Shown: positions 1 to 11,664, numbered from the stretch's first letter. The stretch is 64,000 bases of DNA from Owenia fusiformis (GCA_903813345.2 CAIIXF020000008.1:567341-631340); one strand, 5' to 3'. Notes: generated from the sequence alone by a model not told the origin. Program-made: numbers and translations.

Positions 1-114
1 AATAAAAAATACTTTAGTGTAGATTGCTTCTATGGTGATCGAGCATTTCAATTTCGCAATTCTGATGAAGGATAAACTTTCATTTATAAGACATGTACAT
101 GATGATGCCCAGAG

Positions 115-345
115 GGCTAGTGGAATATCATCTTGTGAAACTGTCACAGGTATTCACTGAAAATAGAATATTTGTTTTATTATATCACTGTCATAATGTC
201 TTCTATAATATTAAATTATACTAAGTGTATAATACAAATGGCATTGGACTAATTCAATCCTGGGGATGTATAAAATAAAAATTACACTGGACTAAGTTGT
301 GACTGGTAGATATCATTTATTGATTATTGCTAGTTATTTTTAGTC
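115..345. repeat. Dispersed repeat, partner at 12.44-12.69 kb
   Basis: Stretches here recur in the same order at about 12440-12690: a segment containing AGTGGAATATC and CTTGTGAAA, then ATTCACYRAAAATAGAAT, then ATTACACTGGACTAAGTTG about 150 bases later. The two copies differ by many small indels, so this is an old dispersed element. No terminal repeats or coding capacity were seen, and its class is unknown. Confidence 0.6.
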
Positions 346-425
346 AAGTGCAGGACAAAGACCAATCAGAGAGTGAGGAATATGACAGTGATATAATATT
401 TGTTATTCAGAATTTTGCTGATTAA

Positions 426-1118
426 CCTTTACCATGCTGCCTTATTTCAGCAAATATATCCCACGCAACTGGCTTATTTTTCAAAGAGTGCAAAAAATGA
501 TATGCCTGGACTAAATAATTAATATCTCAATAACTACTGAATGAATCTGGATAAAATTTTCACAAAGGGAAGACACAGTGGCCTGGCTCATGAAAAAAAT
601 GTTCTCATGAATTTTTTCGTACATTAACACGACTGGGCATAAATATACCATGAATACTCCTCCGGAATCCGCCGCTCCGCCTCTTCGTCTGGTCAGAATC
701 CAAATCTGAATTTGCAGCGATCAAATGTTCAATTTTTCAATTCAGAAAATATTCTAGCTTCTATTTTCGATGACCGTTATCGGCTTCCAAGAGCCTAAAG
801 AGCTCGAAATCGTAATCCATTTCCTCCACATTTTCGTTGTGATCGTATTTGTCCACCATTTTGTACGATTCGTTCACTAAAAACGACTTAAACACTGTTT
901 AAATTGTTGAATTGAGAATTATTTTTCGAAATATCGCATTTCTAGGTCAACAGGAAGTCATGTTAGGCACTGAATAAATCGGGCAATCTAATTGGACAAT
1001 ACGAATGGCGCGAAAAAGTAAAGTTTTTAAAAGTTTGAAATCGGGCGTACGGGTCCGCCGGCAGTTGTGAGAGACATTTTAGTCTCGGCGGACGAGTCCG
1101 CCGGCAGCACGCTAAAGG
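426..1118. mobile_element. piggyBac-type MITE (693 bp) with TTAA target duplication
   Basis: The element is bounded by TTAA at 422-425 and 1119-1122. Its ends are inverted: the left reads CCTTTACCATGCTGCC and the right reads GGCAGCACGCTAAAGG. A TTAA target and ends starting CCTTT followed by TGCC are characteristic of the piggyBac superfamily. The interior has no transposase frame, so it must be non-autonomous. Near the right end a GC-rich word, GTCCGCCGGCAG, occurs twice (about 1050 and 1096). A piggyBac transposase relic lies at 12.9-13.2 kb but cannot be shown to match this element. Confidence 0.8.
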
Positions 1119-1122
1119 TTAA

Positions 1123-2164
1123 GAAACTTTTTAGTCTTGATTTTAAAATACTCAGAGAAGGGCTATTTCTGATAATTATTAATTTTCAGTGGATTATTCC
1201 AAATACAATTATCTGTCCTTGAATTTTGATGACTTTGATCATTACGATAATAATAGTCACTGAAAGCTGAGGATAACTTGTCAAGTTATTGTACCAATTA
1301 TATACAAATTGGCAAACGTTGTATTCACAATTTGCTCACAATTTAAATTGTTTAAATAAAGAAGATGAATGCTATTTTTCACTTTTTCAAAGATAATAAT
1401 CTTAAAAATGTTTTTTTGAAGTTTTCAACAGTTGTCAATCCAGAGCAGTGGTATAGTTGCTACCCTAAACTACAATACAGTAAAGATTTTTACAATAACA
1501 CAATCATTTGTCTACTATAAGAATTCTTATTATTTGGGAGAATTTAAATATTTTACCCCTTTTTTGCACTTTGAATCTTAAATAACTTTTGATTGTCACC
1601 AATTGATAACATATCACAGATCTTTTGGCAGATTTTACATTTGAGCTTCTAAGTAATCCATTGGTACATCAATTGTACATATTGTCTGCAATTTTGTCAC
1701 TCCCTATAGATCTGATTCTACCTTTAAGATATTGTAAATGTCATCTTTTTTTACATGGTTTCAATATCCATCGTGTCTATCTCTTGACCCAGTGGAAAGC
1801 AATGATGGGTTAGTGAAAGAAAAAAATATTTTTCTCTATTTTGTAGAGCAATGATCATCACCTATAATTAATTATCATATTAAATATCATTAACATTACA
1901 TTCCCAATAAAACAAGTTGCCAATAGGCATTCCATTAGAACTCATTTGGTAAGATTAGGATCTTTTATTGCCACATTTTACTAAGGGGTTACTTTGTACC
2001 CCCCCCCCTTATACCCATTGGCGTAATTAGCTTAATTTATTAGCTAAAATTGTGCCAAACTAGCAAAATTATATGCCTATTATGTTAATTTTGAAGAGAA
2101 TTGATATTACAATGCTTATTTGATAATATTAGCACTTATAATACAGTTAGCAGATATTTTCACC
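1123..2164. other. Non-coding AT-rich stretch with a dispersed repeat
   Basis: No gene is supported. Positions 1510-1735 match 25365-25580: both contain TTCTTATTATTTGGGAGAA, TTTTTGCACTTTGAATC and TTTTGTCACNCCCTATAGAT in the same order. The 62-residue frame starting at 1625 lies inside this repeat. A poly-C tract sits at about 1999-2008. Confidence 0.6.
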
Positions 2165-2352
2165 TTAAGTCGCATATACCCCAAATCATTTTTAAAAGTG
2201 CAAGTCACATCTACCCCATCAAGTCGCATTTACCCCATGTATATTACTCAGGTTGCGCCTACCCCAGTTTAGGTCACATCTACCCCATCTCAAGTCGCAA
2301 ATACCCCGGTGGTGGGGTAGGCGTCCCTTGTCAGGTCACACCTACCCCGCTT
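2165..2352. repeat. TACCCC minisatellite
   Basis: About seven imperfect units of roughly 25-30 bases, each with a core like AAGTCGCATNTACCCC or GGTCACATCTACCCC, run directly into the CGTC microsatellite. This looks like the variable head of the tandem-repeat element that follows. Confidence 0.7.
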
Positions 2353-2397
2353 GTCGTCCGTCCGTCCGTTCGTCCGTCCGTCCGTTCGTGTGTCCGG
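2353..2397. repeat. (CGTC)n microsatellite heading the 146-bp array
   Basis: Interrupted CGTC/CGTT repeats are followed at once by GGGCAATAACTCAAATAC. The same junction, microsatellite then GGGCAATAACTCAAATAC, occurs at 5288-5306. The microsatellite is therefore a fixed part of a repeat family rather than a chance tract. Confidence 0.8.
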
Positions 2398-3560
2398 GCA
2401 ATAACTCAAATACCGGTTGACGGATTTCATTCAAATTTTATAGGCTTATGCCTTATGGGTGTAGGACCTCTGCTCGAGAAGGAATTTTCAATATGGCCGC
2501 TTAATTCAAAATGGTGGCCATTTTTCGGAAAAAATATAATCTTTAATAATTCAAATACTAGTGGATGGATTTGGTTCAAATTTTATATGCTGTTGCCTGG
2601 GTACAAAGGAGCCTTGCTCAAGAAGACATTTTCAAGATGGCCGCCAAATTTCAAAATGGCGGCCATTTTTGTCAAAAAACGTTATATTTGATAACTCAAA
2701 TACCATTGAATGGATTTGGTTAAAATTAGAGATGCTGATGCTTAGGGACATAGGAGCTCTGCTCGAGAAAGGATTTTCAAGATGGCAGCTAAATTTCAAA
2801 ATGGCAGCCATTTTTCATATAAAAACATTATCTTTGATAACTTAAATACCATTGAATGGATTTGGTTTAAATTTTAGAAGCTGATGCCTAGGGACATAGG
2901 AGCTCTGCTCGAGAAAGGATTTTCAAGATGGCAGCTAATTTTCAAAATGGTGGCCATTTTTCGTAAAAAAATATTATCTTTGATAACTCAATTATCATTG
3001 AATGGATTTGGTTCAAATTTTACATGATGATACCTAGGGAGACAGGAGCTCTGCTCGAGAAGGGAATTTCAAGGTGGTAGCTAAATTTCAAAATGGCCGC
3101 CATTTTTCATAAAAGAATGTAACCTTTGATAACTCAAATACCAAATGACATATTTGGTTCAAATTCTATATGCTGATGCCTAGAGACAAAGAAGTTCTGC
3201 TCAAAAATAAATTTTCAAGATGGCCACTGAATTTCAAAATGGCCGCCATTTTTCGTAAATAAAACGTAATTTATGATAACTGAAATACCAGTGGACGGAT
3301 TTGGTTCCAATTTTATATGCTGATGTTTAGGGAAAAATGAGATCTTCTTCAGAAGAAATTTCAAAGGCATTAGCTGAATTTCAAAATGGCTGCCATTTTT
3401 CATTAAAAAAGTAATCTTTGATAACCCAAATACCATTTGATGGACATTCTCTGCTAAAGAAGAAATCTAAAGATGACAGCTGAATTTCAAAATGGCAACC
3501 ATGTTTCATAAAAACATAATCTCTGATAATTCCAATACCAGTGGATGAATTTGGCTCAAA
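2398..3560. repeat. Tandem array, ~146-bp unit, eight copies, YY1-like core
   Basis: Units start with variants of GATAACTCAAATACCATTG at about 2399, 2546, 2691, 2836, 2983, 3129, 3273, 3420 and 3526, giving a spacing of 144-147 bases (the last is short). Each unit carries GCTCGAGAA, AAGATGGC and a near-palindrome such as AAAATGGCGGCCATTTTT. The open frames here arise from the repeat and are not genes. The array ends in a conserved tail, GGGATTTGCTACTCCGTGG, at about 3580, also seen near 6330, 34330 and 53190. Confidence 0.85.
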
Positions 3561-3965
3561 TCTTTTATCAAAACATGTTTTGTTCGGTGGGATTTGCTAC
3601 TCCGTGGAGTTGCTGTTTTTCTAGTTAATAGAAAATTTACTTGTAAAATTTCTCATTTCAAAACTTAGTGTTTGGCCAAAATATAGTTCATTTCAGTATC
3701 CTGAATGTGACCGAAAATATGGGTGCTATTGTCGAAGATAGGATGGATATTGAATTCTAAAAAGAGGACTTTGAGCGTAGATACTCCAAGGAAACTCTTC
3801 ATAAATGCCTTAAAAAGGTTTTATGAGGATTTCAAATTGCCAAATCCCTATTTGAAGCACGTTTAAGGTCATATATGGAAAGTCTTGCTGCTGTTGACAT
3901 GGTGGCTAGGGAGACACATTTTTATTTTAGTGTAACACGGACTTAATTTTAGCCAAACATTAAAG

Positions 3966-4622
3966 GGGCAGGTACGTTATTGCAAGCTTTTTTAGACAGC
4001 TCTTACTTAAGTTCTAATAATTATTTGACCTCAAAAGCAAATGCGTTTGTTTGGTTAATGTGTCATCTTCAATAAGGGCCAATAGAATGACAGTAAAGTC
4101 GAACGGATTATCTCTTAAGCTGTCATTAATAGACCCATCATCACCAGTTTTCCGCAATAATGAGCCAATTTTCACCAAAAGTGCAGCATTGTTATTTTAT
4201 TCTTTTTGGAGATCAATTATGTGATATCCCCCAATCTTTTTGTACATTAACCATATCAAAAAATGTTGCTCTTATGCCATATATTTGACCTCAAATTTCC
4301 ATCGTTTTCAGATTGTCTTAATCTCAAGGGGACTCACTTTTCCTTTTCAGAGGTAAATCATGACTAATAGTACATTTCAATCTAGTCATAAAAATTGGAA
4401 TAAAATGCTGCACTTTTGGTGAAAATTGGCTCATGGTCGCTGAAAATTAGTGATGATGGGTGGATTAATGACAGCTTAAGAAATAATCTGTTTGGCTTTT
4501 CTTTCTCTTGCCCCTTATTGAAGATGACGTATTGGCCAAAAAAAAGCATTTTTTGGTTGTCAAATAATTTTTAGAACTTAAGTAAGAGCTGTCTAAAAAA
4601 GCTTTCAATAACGTACCTGCCC
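3966..4622. mobile_element. Foldback MITE (~657 bp) with ~220-bp arms
   Basis: Positions 3966-4190 and 4404-4622 are inverted copies of each other. The outer ends read GGGCAGGTACGTTATTG and CAATAACGTACCTGCCC. The inner ends read AAAGTGCAGCATT and AATGCTGCACTTT. About 210 bases separate the arms. No target duplication is clear and there is no coding frame, so the superfamily is unassigned. The 84-residue minus frame at 4465-4719 overlaps an arm and is not a gene. Confidence 0.75.
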
Positions 4623-5140
4623 ATTTTGAAATGGCTGTAACTTTTTTCCATTTGTGAGTTGAACCATGATACTTGGCATAATCAACTTTGGGTGAGCTTG
4701 AAAATGATATATGACACAAACTATGGAGACTTTGGTATGGAGCATTTCAGTAAAAATGATGGCCTTAATCTATGGAAATGGAATCTATGAAAACTTTATT
4801 AGCTTACCTTCATGTATCACTAACAATATCTGTTTTACCAATTTTTGATCTCACTTAGTTGGGGGAGGGTTGGTGGGCAAATACTTTTTAAAACAGCCTT
4901 TAGTATTACCTTTTAATAACAGACTTAACACATAAAACCAATTAATTTTAAACTAATTTTAATTATATAATAGTGACATTCCTGAGAAATTTCCTAAAAT
5001 TTGTCTATTGACCATTCATACATTATTCTCCATTTTTTCTGTCATATTTTCAAAGCTAAAATTGCTATTGTTTAATGTTTCTATTTCTATTACGATCGTG
5101 AGCTTGGTCATATAAATGATAGGTGGTACTAGCAAAAGGG
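4623..5140. other. Non-coding stretch, nothing recognised
   Basis: AT-rich DNA between the foldback element and the next tandem-array element. No exon, RNA or terminal repeat was recognised. Confidence 0.5.
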
Positions 5141-5144
5141 ACAA

Positions 5145-6370
5145 AGTCTAATTATCCCATCGAACGAAGTTCGGAGGGATATAGGGAACGCCTCCGTCCG
5201 TCCGTCCGTCCGTCCGTCCGTACGTACGTCTGTCCGTCCGTCCGTACGTACGTCTGTCCGTCCGTACGTACGTCCGTCCGTCCGTCCGGGCAATAACTCA
5301 AATACTGTTGGTCCGATTTTGTTCATATTTTGTACACATATACCCTATGGGAGTAGAAGTTCTGCTCGAAAGCCGATTTTCAAAATGGCCGCTCATTTCA
5401 AAATGGCAGCCATTTTAGTGCAGAATTTACAGTAATTTAGGTGCAATATGTAAAACTGTAATAGCAATATGTTTTAGATGCAAAAAAATTATATAGGACA
5501 TTGATAAAGCCAGAAATGTAGATATTAAAGAAGCACATGGCAGCCATCTTGAAAAGTGGCGGTCTTTACTCGTTATTTTACGATTTTTGCTGTAACTCGA
5601 AAAGTAGTGGAGCGATTTTGTTCATATTTGGTATGTGAATACTATAAACATTGCACACTGTCTAAAGACACTTTTGGTAGAAGGCGACCATTTTGAAAAA
5701 TGGCCGCCATTTTGAAAAATGGCCGCCATTTTAACGTATTTTACTATAACTCGAAAAGTAGTGGAGCGATTTTGTTCATATTTGGTATGTGAATACTATA
5801 AGCATGACACACTGTCCTATGACACTTTTGGTAGAAGGCGGCCATTTTGAAAAAAAAATTTGAGAAATAGCCGCTATTTTAACGTATTTTACTATAACTC
5901 GAAAAAGTAGTGAAGCGATTTTGTTCATATTTGGTATGTGAATACTGTAAGCATGGCACACTGTCTAATGACACTTTTGGTAGAAGGCGGTCATTTTTCA
6001 AAATGGCCGCCATTTTAACGCATTTTTCTATAACTTGAAAAGTAGTGGAGCGATTTTGTTCATATTTGGTATGTGAATACTGTAAGCATGGCACACTGTC
6101 TAATGACACTTTTGGTAGAAGGCGGTCATTTTTCAAAATGGCCGCCATTTTAACGCATTTTTCTATAACTTGAAAAGTAGTGGAGCGATTTTGTTCATAT
6201 TTGGTATGTGAATACTATAAGCATGGCACATGGTCTAATGACACTTTTGGTAGAAGGTGGCCATTTTGAAAAATGGCTGCCATTTTTGCTATATCCTTTG
6301 TTTGTAAAAATGCCATCCATGGCTGTTCGATGGGATTCGCTACGCTTTGGCGTTGCCGTTTTTCTGGTTA
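5145..6370. repeat. Tandem-array element: CGTC/CGTA head plus ~135-150-bp units
   Basis: The element starts with CCCATCGAACGAAGTTCGG (about 5156), then a long CGTC/CGTA tract (about 5192-5287), then GGGCAATAACTCAAATAC. Units with GTAGTGGAGCGATTTTGTTC begin at about 5604, 5758, 5907, 6042 and 6177. Each carries ACACTTTTGGTAGAAGG and one or two copies of AAAATGGCCGCCATTTT. It ends with GGGATTCGCTACGCTTTGG at about 6332. A second array of the same unit lies at 52.73-53.23 kb. The short open frames inside are repeat products. Confidence 0.85.
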
Positions 6371-7022
6371 AATTTTGTCTGACAAAATATAAAAAATAAA
6401 AACATGTGCTTCCTGTTTTGGCCATCTTGAGAGCTCCACCTCAACTTAGCTGTAGGCCTATTTATTACATTTGGGAACATAGGGCAATTGCATTTCTTTT
6501 AAGGACGTTTAGTGTGGGGTTATGGTTAAGCTGGGATACCCTGAGTCCAGAGTTAAATGAATGATGCATCTAATACAATGCCATTGCAATAAAATGCATG
6601 GTTACTGGGCTACGAAAGAATCAAATCTTGTCTCAAAGTACAATAACACGAGTTGCCCTTTTGGTGAAAGTTGGGCATATTTAAAAGAAAGGCGTCTATA
6701 TATCTATCTGTCCCATCGAATGAGTTTCAGGGTTATAAGAATGGCTCCTTCTGTAAGTGTTCAATGGGATTTACTGTAATAGTCTCCAACTTTTTATGGA
6801 TGGTGTTTGTAGGTTTGAGTTCAGCATTTGATGTCTGTAACAAATTCATACAACTTTCAATAACTTAACAATTACTGTTTGACTGATTTCAAATTTTTAC
6901 TGTGAACATATTTGCATCTAGCTATTTTCAAAATAAGGAAATTTGGGGATGAGACCAAAGTCATAATGATTGATGTTGTCCATTTTGTATTAGCTTTTGC
7001 ACAGAGTTGCAATTCTCTAGTT
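6371..7022. other. Non-coding stretch downstream of receptor copy 1
   Basis: No gene seen. About 6960-7022 matches sequence just downstream of receptor copy 3 (about 37680-37730), so the receptor duplication extends past the stop codon. CCCATCGAATGAGTTTCAG at about 6713 resembles the head of the tandem-array element above. Confidence 0.55.
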
Positions 7023-8791
7023 TCAACTCTTACAACATACAATGTTTTTCAGTTTTTCTCTGAATGATTTTCCAAAAAGGAAATAAAAGATAACATTGCA
7101 TGCTGAGTTACAAAGAAGAAAATACTTTTTAATCATAGCACTATAGTTAAAACCAAGTTCTACATCAGTGGCGTAGGAACAATATACGCCAAAACGCCAA
7201 TGCGTAGTGTTGAAAAGCTAGAATGAAATAGCTTAATAATTTCCTTATGTTCTTTAGTCATATTTCCTCATTGTTAATAAATTGTTTGTGATCTCGAGCA
7301 CACTAAAGAAATGTTTTTGGAAACCATGTAATATGTTCGATTTTTTCAATAGTACTCTTTGCAAGGTTTTTGTTCCTCTGTTACTTTTTTCTAGCTTCGG
7401 CCACGATAAATGGCACTTTTTGGCGTAAAAATCAAGGTGATTTGGGGTAGAGGGTTATGATAGTTGGAAGTTTAAGCCAGTAAAAATGAAAGTACATTTC
7501 AACTTCAGTTCTAGGAAAGCAATTACCCTAATTTCTATTTTATTTGAAATATAATAGATTATTATTTTAGGAAATAAAGCATTTAGGCACCAATAATTAT
7601 TTTGAAAGGAAAAAACAATTTACCACAAAATGTCACGTTGACTTTTGCATGGGCTTTATTTATCTTATAAAAAAAGTTGAAGACATTAGAGTTATGTTGT
7701 ATCATTGATCACGGACATGTTTCTATTGATCATACTAGTTACTTTAATCTGTATTGTTGAGATTTAAAAGTTCGGCTTTCCATGGTGATTTTATATCATG
7801 AAAAACATTCGAACATTTTAAGCACAATTAGAAAGGTATTACCATAAAAATTACCTTTTACGAGCATAAAAGAGGCGTTTTGATTCGTTAAGATTTGACA
7901 CAATTTTTTCATATTTTTGGCGTAGTGTTGAATTTACACCTTCCTACGCCCCTGTACATTAGCAAGGGATTCATATAAATAAATCATTCTAATGCTGATA
8001 TTAGTAAGAGAACATACTATAAAAACTGACAATATTGATATCATTGTCAATGTTTGCTTTCGTTTCTCTCTGCTTTCTTGACTTTGGTGTTCGGCATGGA
8101 TCCTAGATTGTTTAACAGAATTTATAAGTTTAATGTTCAGAATTGTTACGGTAATTATTGGGCCACCATGTCGAAATATTAAATCCAAGACACATTTATA
8201 TATGACAACAAAATGTATATCTTCATGATATGCCTCATCAATTGCAGGATTCTTCAGTACATGTGGACAATTGTAAATGATTGCTGCAACAGTCAGCATT
8301 ACTATGGCTACTCGCATCCGCTTCATTGTTGCAATTACTGGGGCCCTAAGTGGTTTTGCGACATGTATATATCTGTCAATTGTGACCAGGACAATTGCCC
8401 ATGTTGTTAATGTTGACGCTGTTTTATTTAAATATTCTAGTAACCAGTGTATGTCATTATGGATGTCATTTAATGTCCATAGCTTACCCAACGATCCCTC
8501 ATTTGGTATAAGTCCAATGTAGGAAATGAGGAATAAAGTGTCTGTAATTGCTAATGTTTTTAGCAGGAATACACGAGTACTCTGTTCATGTTCCTTCTTT
8601 AGCACAATCAATGATAGAATATTTCCTATTACTCCAAAGATTATGATTCCTATTGAAAATGTTATATAAATGATAGCAACTGTTTGTTTATCCATCATTG
8701 GTCCTCTACTTTTCATTGGTTTTATGTCACCAAGAAGAAGTGCTGACATATTGTTATAGTCATCTGTTGTCTTGTCATGAAGTCTTGGCAT
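7023..8791 (-). pseudogene. Receptor copy 1: rhodopsin-class GPCR disrupted in TM7 by a transposon
   Basis: Minus-strand intronless gene for a seven-helix plasma-membrane receptor, closest in style to invertebrate FMRFamide/neuropeptide receptors. From 8791 it encodes TM1 with GNILS, TM2 with LAITD, TM3 with DRY, TM4, TM5 and TM6. The frame then enters a transposon just after the word ANV and ends at 7934. The missing end lies beyond the insertion at 7023-7165, in frame with the upstream part: it encodes LLCNSA and a CCKS terminus as in the intact copy 3. Upstream of 8791 a further N-terminal repeat unit is readable (LHDKANSSFINM), but the ATG used by copy 3 has become AT-rich sequence here, so translation could only start one unit later. 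The ligand is unknown. Without excision this allele cannot make TM7. Confidence 0.85.
7166..7954. mobile_element. 789-bp DNA transposon in receptor copy 1
   Basis: The ends read CAGTGGCGTAGGAA on the left and TTCCTACGCCCCTG on the right, inverted with one mismatch. TACAT at 7161-7165 and at 7955-7959 is a 5-bp target duplication. Removing the insert with one TACAT restores alignment to receptor copy 3 in frame. There is no transposase. CAGNGGCGTAG-type ends are common in hAT-like elements, but a 5-bp duplication is not the usual 8 bp, so the superfamily is open. Confidence 0.88.
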
Positions 8792-8907
8792 ATTGATAAA
8801 GCTACTATTTGCCTTGTCATGGAGTTTTATTTTATTTTGTCACAAGTTTAAACCTATAACATGGAGTCATAGGGAAATCATTTGTTATTCTAAAACTTGT
8901 ACATGTT

Positions 8908-9185
8908 CACTGGTGATCCACTCGATTACGCTGGAACCGTTTCGATAACAAAATGTCAGATCATCGAAGGTACGATTTTTCTTTTTTCTTTATTTCACAC
9001 GTTGTAGGTAGAATTCCCACAACATTTTTTATCACAAACATGTATCAGTATCATATGTTTAAGAAAAAATACATATTTGCGAACAAATAGTTCAGAAGAC
9101 AGCAGAATCGTCAATTTAATTCCTCTCTTAAGTTACAGAAACGGTGTTTCGAAAAACAGTTAAGATCTGCACTTTTAACCCAAAC
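8908..9185. mobile_element. Half of a palindromic MITE (full copy at 44.49-44.97 kb)
   Basis: This segment starts CACTGGTGATCCACTCGATT and runs to CTGCACTTTTAACCCAA. It matches the left arm of the palindromic element at 44487-44765 over its whole length. It is absent at the matching site upstream of receptor copy 3, so it inserted after the receptor duplication, or was lost from copy 3. Confidence 0.75.
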
Positions 9186-9660
9186 CGTTTACAGTTTACC
9201 GTTTACAACATACATGTAATATCCAAATTAATAAACATCCTCACGTTTGTTTCTGTTATACCAGTGTAAGTTAGAGTGTTAAACATTCCATTATATTAAT
9301 CACTTTCATTAGGATATCATACAAAAAGGGAAGCTTACAGGGATATTGGAGAGCACTTCATTCGACCTTCTGTCCTTGGTTACTACATTCTGTGGATGGT
9401 TTTATTGGGCACATTGGGAGAACAAGACATTAATCATATGGAGTGCCCACTAATTTTTTCTCCAATGTTTGTGTTCTCGAGACATGATCGTATGATGATT
9501 GAAGGTTTTTTCTAGTAGTGAGAATATACTGTCATCTTTCAGGTTTAAGGAAATTCTTGTAAATTACGATTTACGACACCTTCGTGTTGCTGTTAACTAG
9601 TTAATTATACTAATTGTGTGAGAGAACAACACACTATTATATTCTCCTTAACCCTATCAA
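9186..9660. repeat. Duplicated upstream flank of receptor copy 1
   Basis: Blocks here recur in order upstream of receptor copy 3 (about 38990-39425). Examples are TTAGAGTGTTAAA, CGACCTTCTGTCC, TGTCATCTTTCAGGTTT, and GATTTACGACACC followed by GTGTTGCTGTTA and TAGTTAATTAT. The shared flank shows a DNA-level segmental duplication rather than retroposition of the intronless gene. It probably contains the receptor promoter, but no motif can be assigned. Confidence 0.75.
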
Positions 9661-11030
9661 TGCTACAAAAAAAGGCAAATATTTCATTTTGCTGCTAATT
9701 CAAGAATGAAGAGCTTTTGCCACAGTGCTAGACTTTTCATGGTAAAATAGAGAAAATTAGGCCTCGGTATATCTGACTTCATAACTTAGTCATTATTTCC
9801 GATGGAACCATGTATGATACATCGTTGGAAAGCTAAAATGATTATCTTGATGAATAAATTATTCAAATATGCAAATTAGATATGACGTCATCAATATGGC
9901 CGCCATTTTACTCATTAGAAAAATAACGCTGTAAAATACAATTCATAGGTAATCATGAATTAATCCATTTGCCCCTACATCACATCCAATCAAATATAAA
10001 TTATAAAATAGGACAAAAAACTAGACAAAAATATAATTGCCCATGAATTTGTCATTTGCAGATGATATCTGGAACAATACATAGTACCGTCGGCCGCCCA
10101 TAACGTTTATAATCTTATCAAAGCTCATTTTCTACTAAAATCCTTGATTTTTTACCAAAATATTGATGGTATTACAAAAACAATTAATTATTACATTTGT
10201 ATCTTATTTTGTCTACTGATATCAATACATAATATAAATATGAAGTTAATTAAATCATTCTGGATCAATACATGTAGAGAAGATAAGAGAATTTCACACA
10301 TACATATATCAATATCTGTTACCATGACAACGGGTAAGTGGATGTAACATTTTGTACGAATTTACAGTACAATTAATTCACTAGCGTCCAGATTGATTTC
10401 AATTCTATCCTCAAAAAAAATCTGCTCAAAGTTTTAACTTATTGTTGGCATTATGGCAATGAATATATGTTACCATGGCAACAGATTATGGTTTAACTTG
10501 ACAAGTCATGCTTAGTTTGTTTGTTTGTTTGTTTTATTCATTATTTATATTGAAAAGTTACAGTCATATAAATTGGACATTTAGATTGATTGATTTATGC
10601 CCCTTGTATTTTCCTTTAATTTTTTCCCATCGTTTTTACATTTCAACCAACAGATTGTTGGTTGAAGAAGGTATTGAATGAGATATATTCTGTGCTATAG
10701 TATTACTATATATTCATGTTCAATGTGTCTGCCAGCAGGAGTTGCCCAAATTCATATCCTCTCCTCTTGCTTTTGAGAAGAAACATTTCAAATGAAACCC
10801 TTTCCACATTCTGTCCTGGTATGGTGACAGGTCCCTAGCTGGCTACACAGAACATACTGCTTTTCTTGTTGTCAGGTAATATCCCTGGCCAATGGCTTGG
10901 TGCATTAACTAAAGTGCAGGACAGGAGGCAGTTGCAAGGCCCTCAATCAGGTCAATCATAAATGAGTATCTGAAAACAAACATCAGTAATATTATTTATA
11001 AATGTTCACTTACATTGAAATCGATATATA
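9661..11030. other. Non-coding stretch, nothing coding recognised
   Basis: AT-rich. It contains a (GTTT)n run at about 10519-10535 and a hairpin CAACCAACAGATTGTTGGTTG at about 10647. The 67-residue frame at 10144 has no recognisable similarity. No exon or RNA gene is supported. Confidence 0.5.
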
Positions 11031-11032
11031 TA

Positions 11033-11662
11033 CAGGGTGTCAAATAAGTCTGTTCTCCCCACTTAACTTTTTTAACTTTACATTTATCATACTTTCCCAT
11101 ATATGATTTTGAAGCTCATGGAAAATGCTGATCACCCTCAAAAAGTCAATCATAAACTCCTCCTAATAAAATTGCTACAATGTTTCTTGTAAGGTTGTAG
11201 TTGACCTTTGATTACGTCAAAACAAGTAAAATTACCAGGTAAAGTGAATGAAAAGTGAAAAGTTGATACTGCAGTGACAATGCTAACAATGGGTGATTTC
11301 GATGTTTCTCAATATCATTACAGAGTAAAATGTGTTACATTCAGGGGAGCCTTTGAAGCAGGGGCTTCTCTCACTCAAAATAGTTGACAACACCTATAAT
11401 TAAACGTTCTGAATGATTTATACAGGATCATATCCTCTTAGAATTGAGGCACTCCGGGCTGCTGGGGGAGACATACAGACTATTAAAAAGTGGAATATGG
11501 AGATCACTAAAAATACTCTAAAAAAATGGAATTTAACCAATCACTCTGAAATTTGGTGTGTGATCAGCAAATTAAATTCCCTTTAAGATGATATATACCA
11601 ACCCTATGTTATCTCTGAATTAAAAAAGTTAAGGGGGGAGAACAGACTTATTTGACGCCCTG
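11033..11662. mobile_element. mariner-like MITE (630 bp) with TA target
   Basis: The left end CAGGGTGTCAAATAAGTC and the right end GACTTATTTGACGCCCTG are inverted. The match continues inward through GTTCTCCCC and TTAACTTTTTTAA, so the terminal repeats are about 45 bp. TA flanks both ends. CAGGGTGTC ends with a TA target fit Tc1/mariner-type elements. There is no transposase frame, so it is non-autonomous. Confidence 0.85.
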
Positions 11663-11664
11663 TA

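Noticed and set aside
2399-3560. CRISPR array
   Set aside because: Units are ~146 bp, diverged, without unique spacers, in an animal genome.
4465-4719. An 84-residue minus-strand gene
   Set aside because: It overlaps one arm of a foldback MITE and has no domain.
7166-7954. An intron in receptor copy 1 instead of a transposon
   Set aside because: The segment has inverted CAG...CTG ends and a TACAT duplication, no GT-AG at its borders, and the nearest GT-AG choice would put the last part out of frame.
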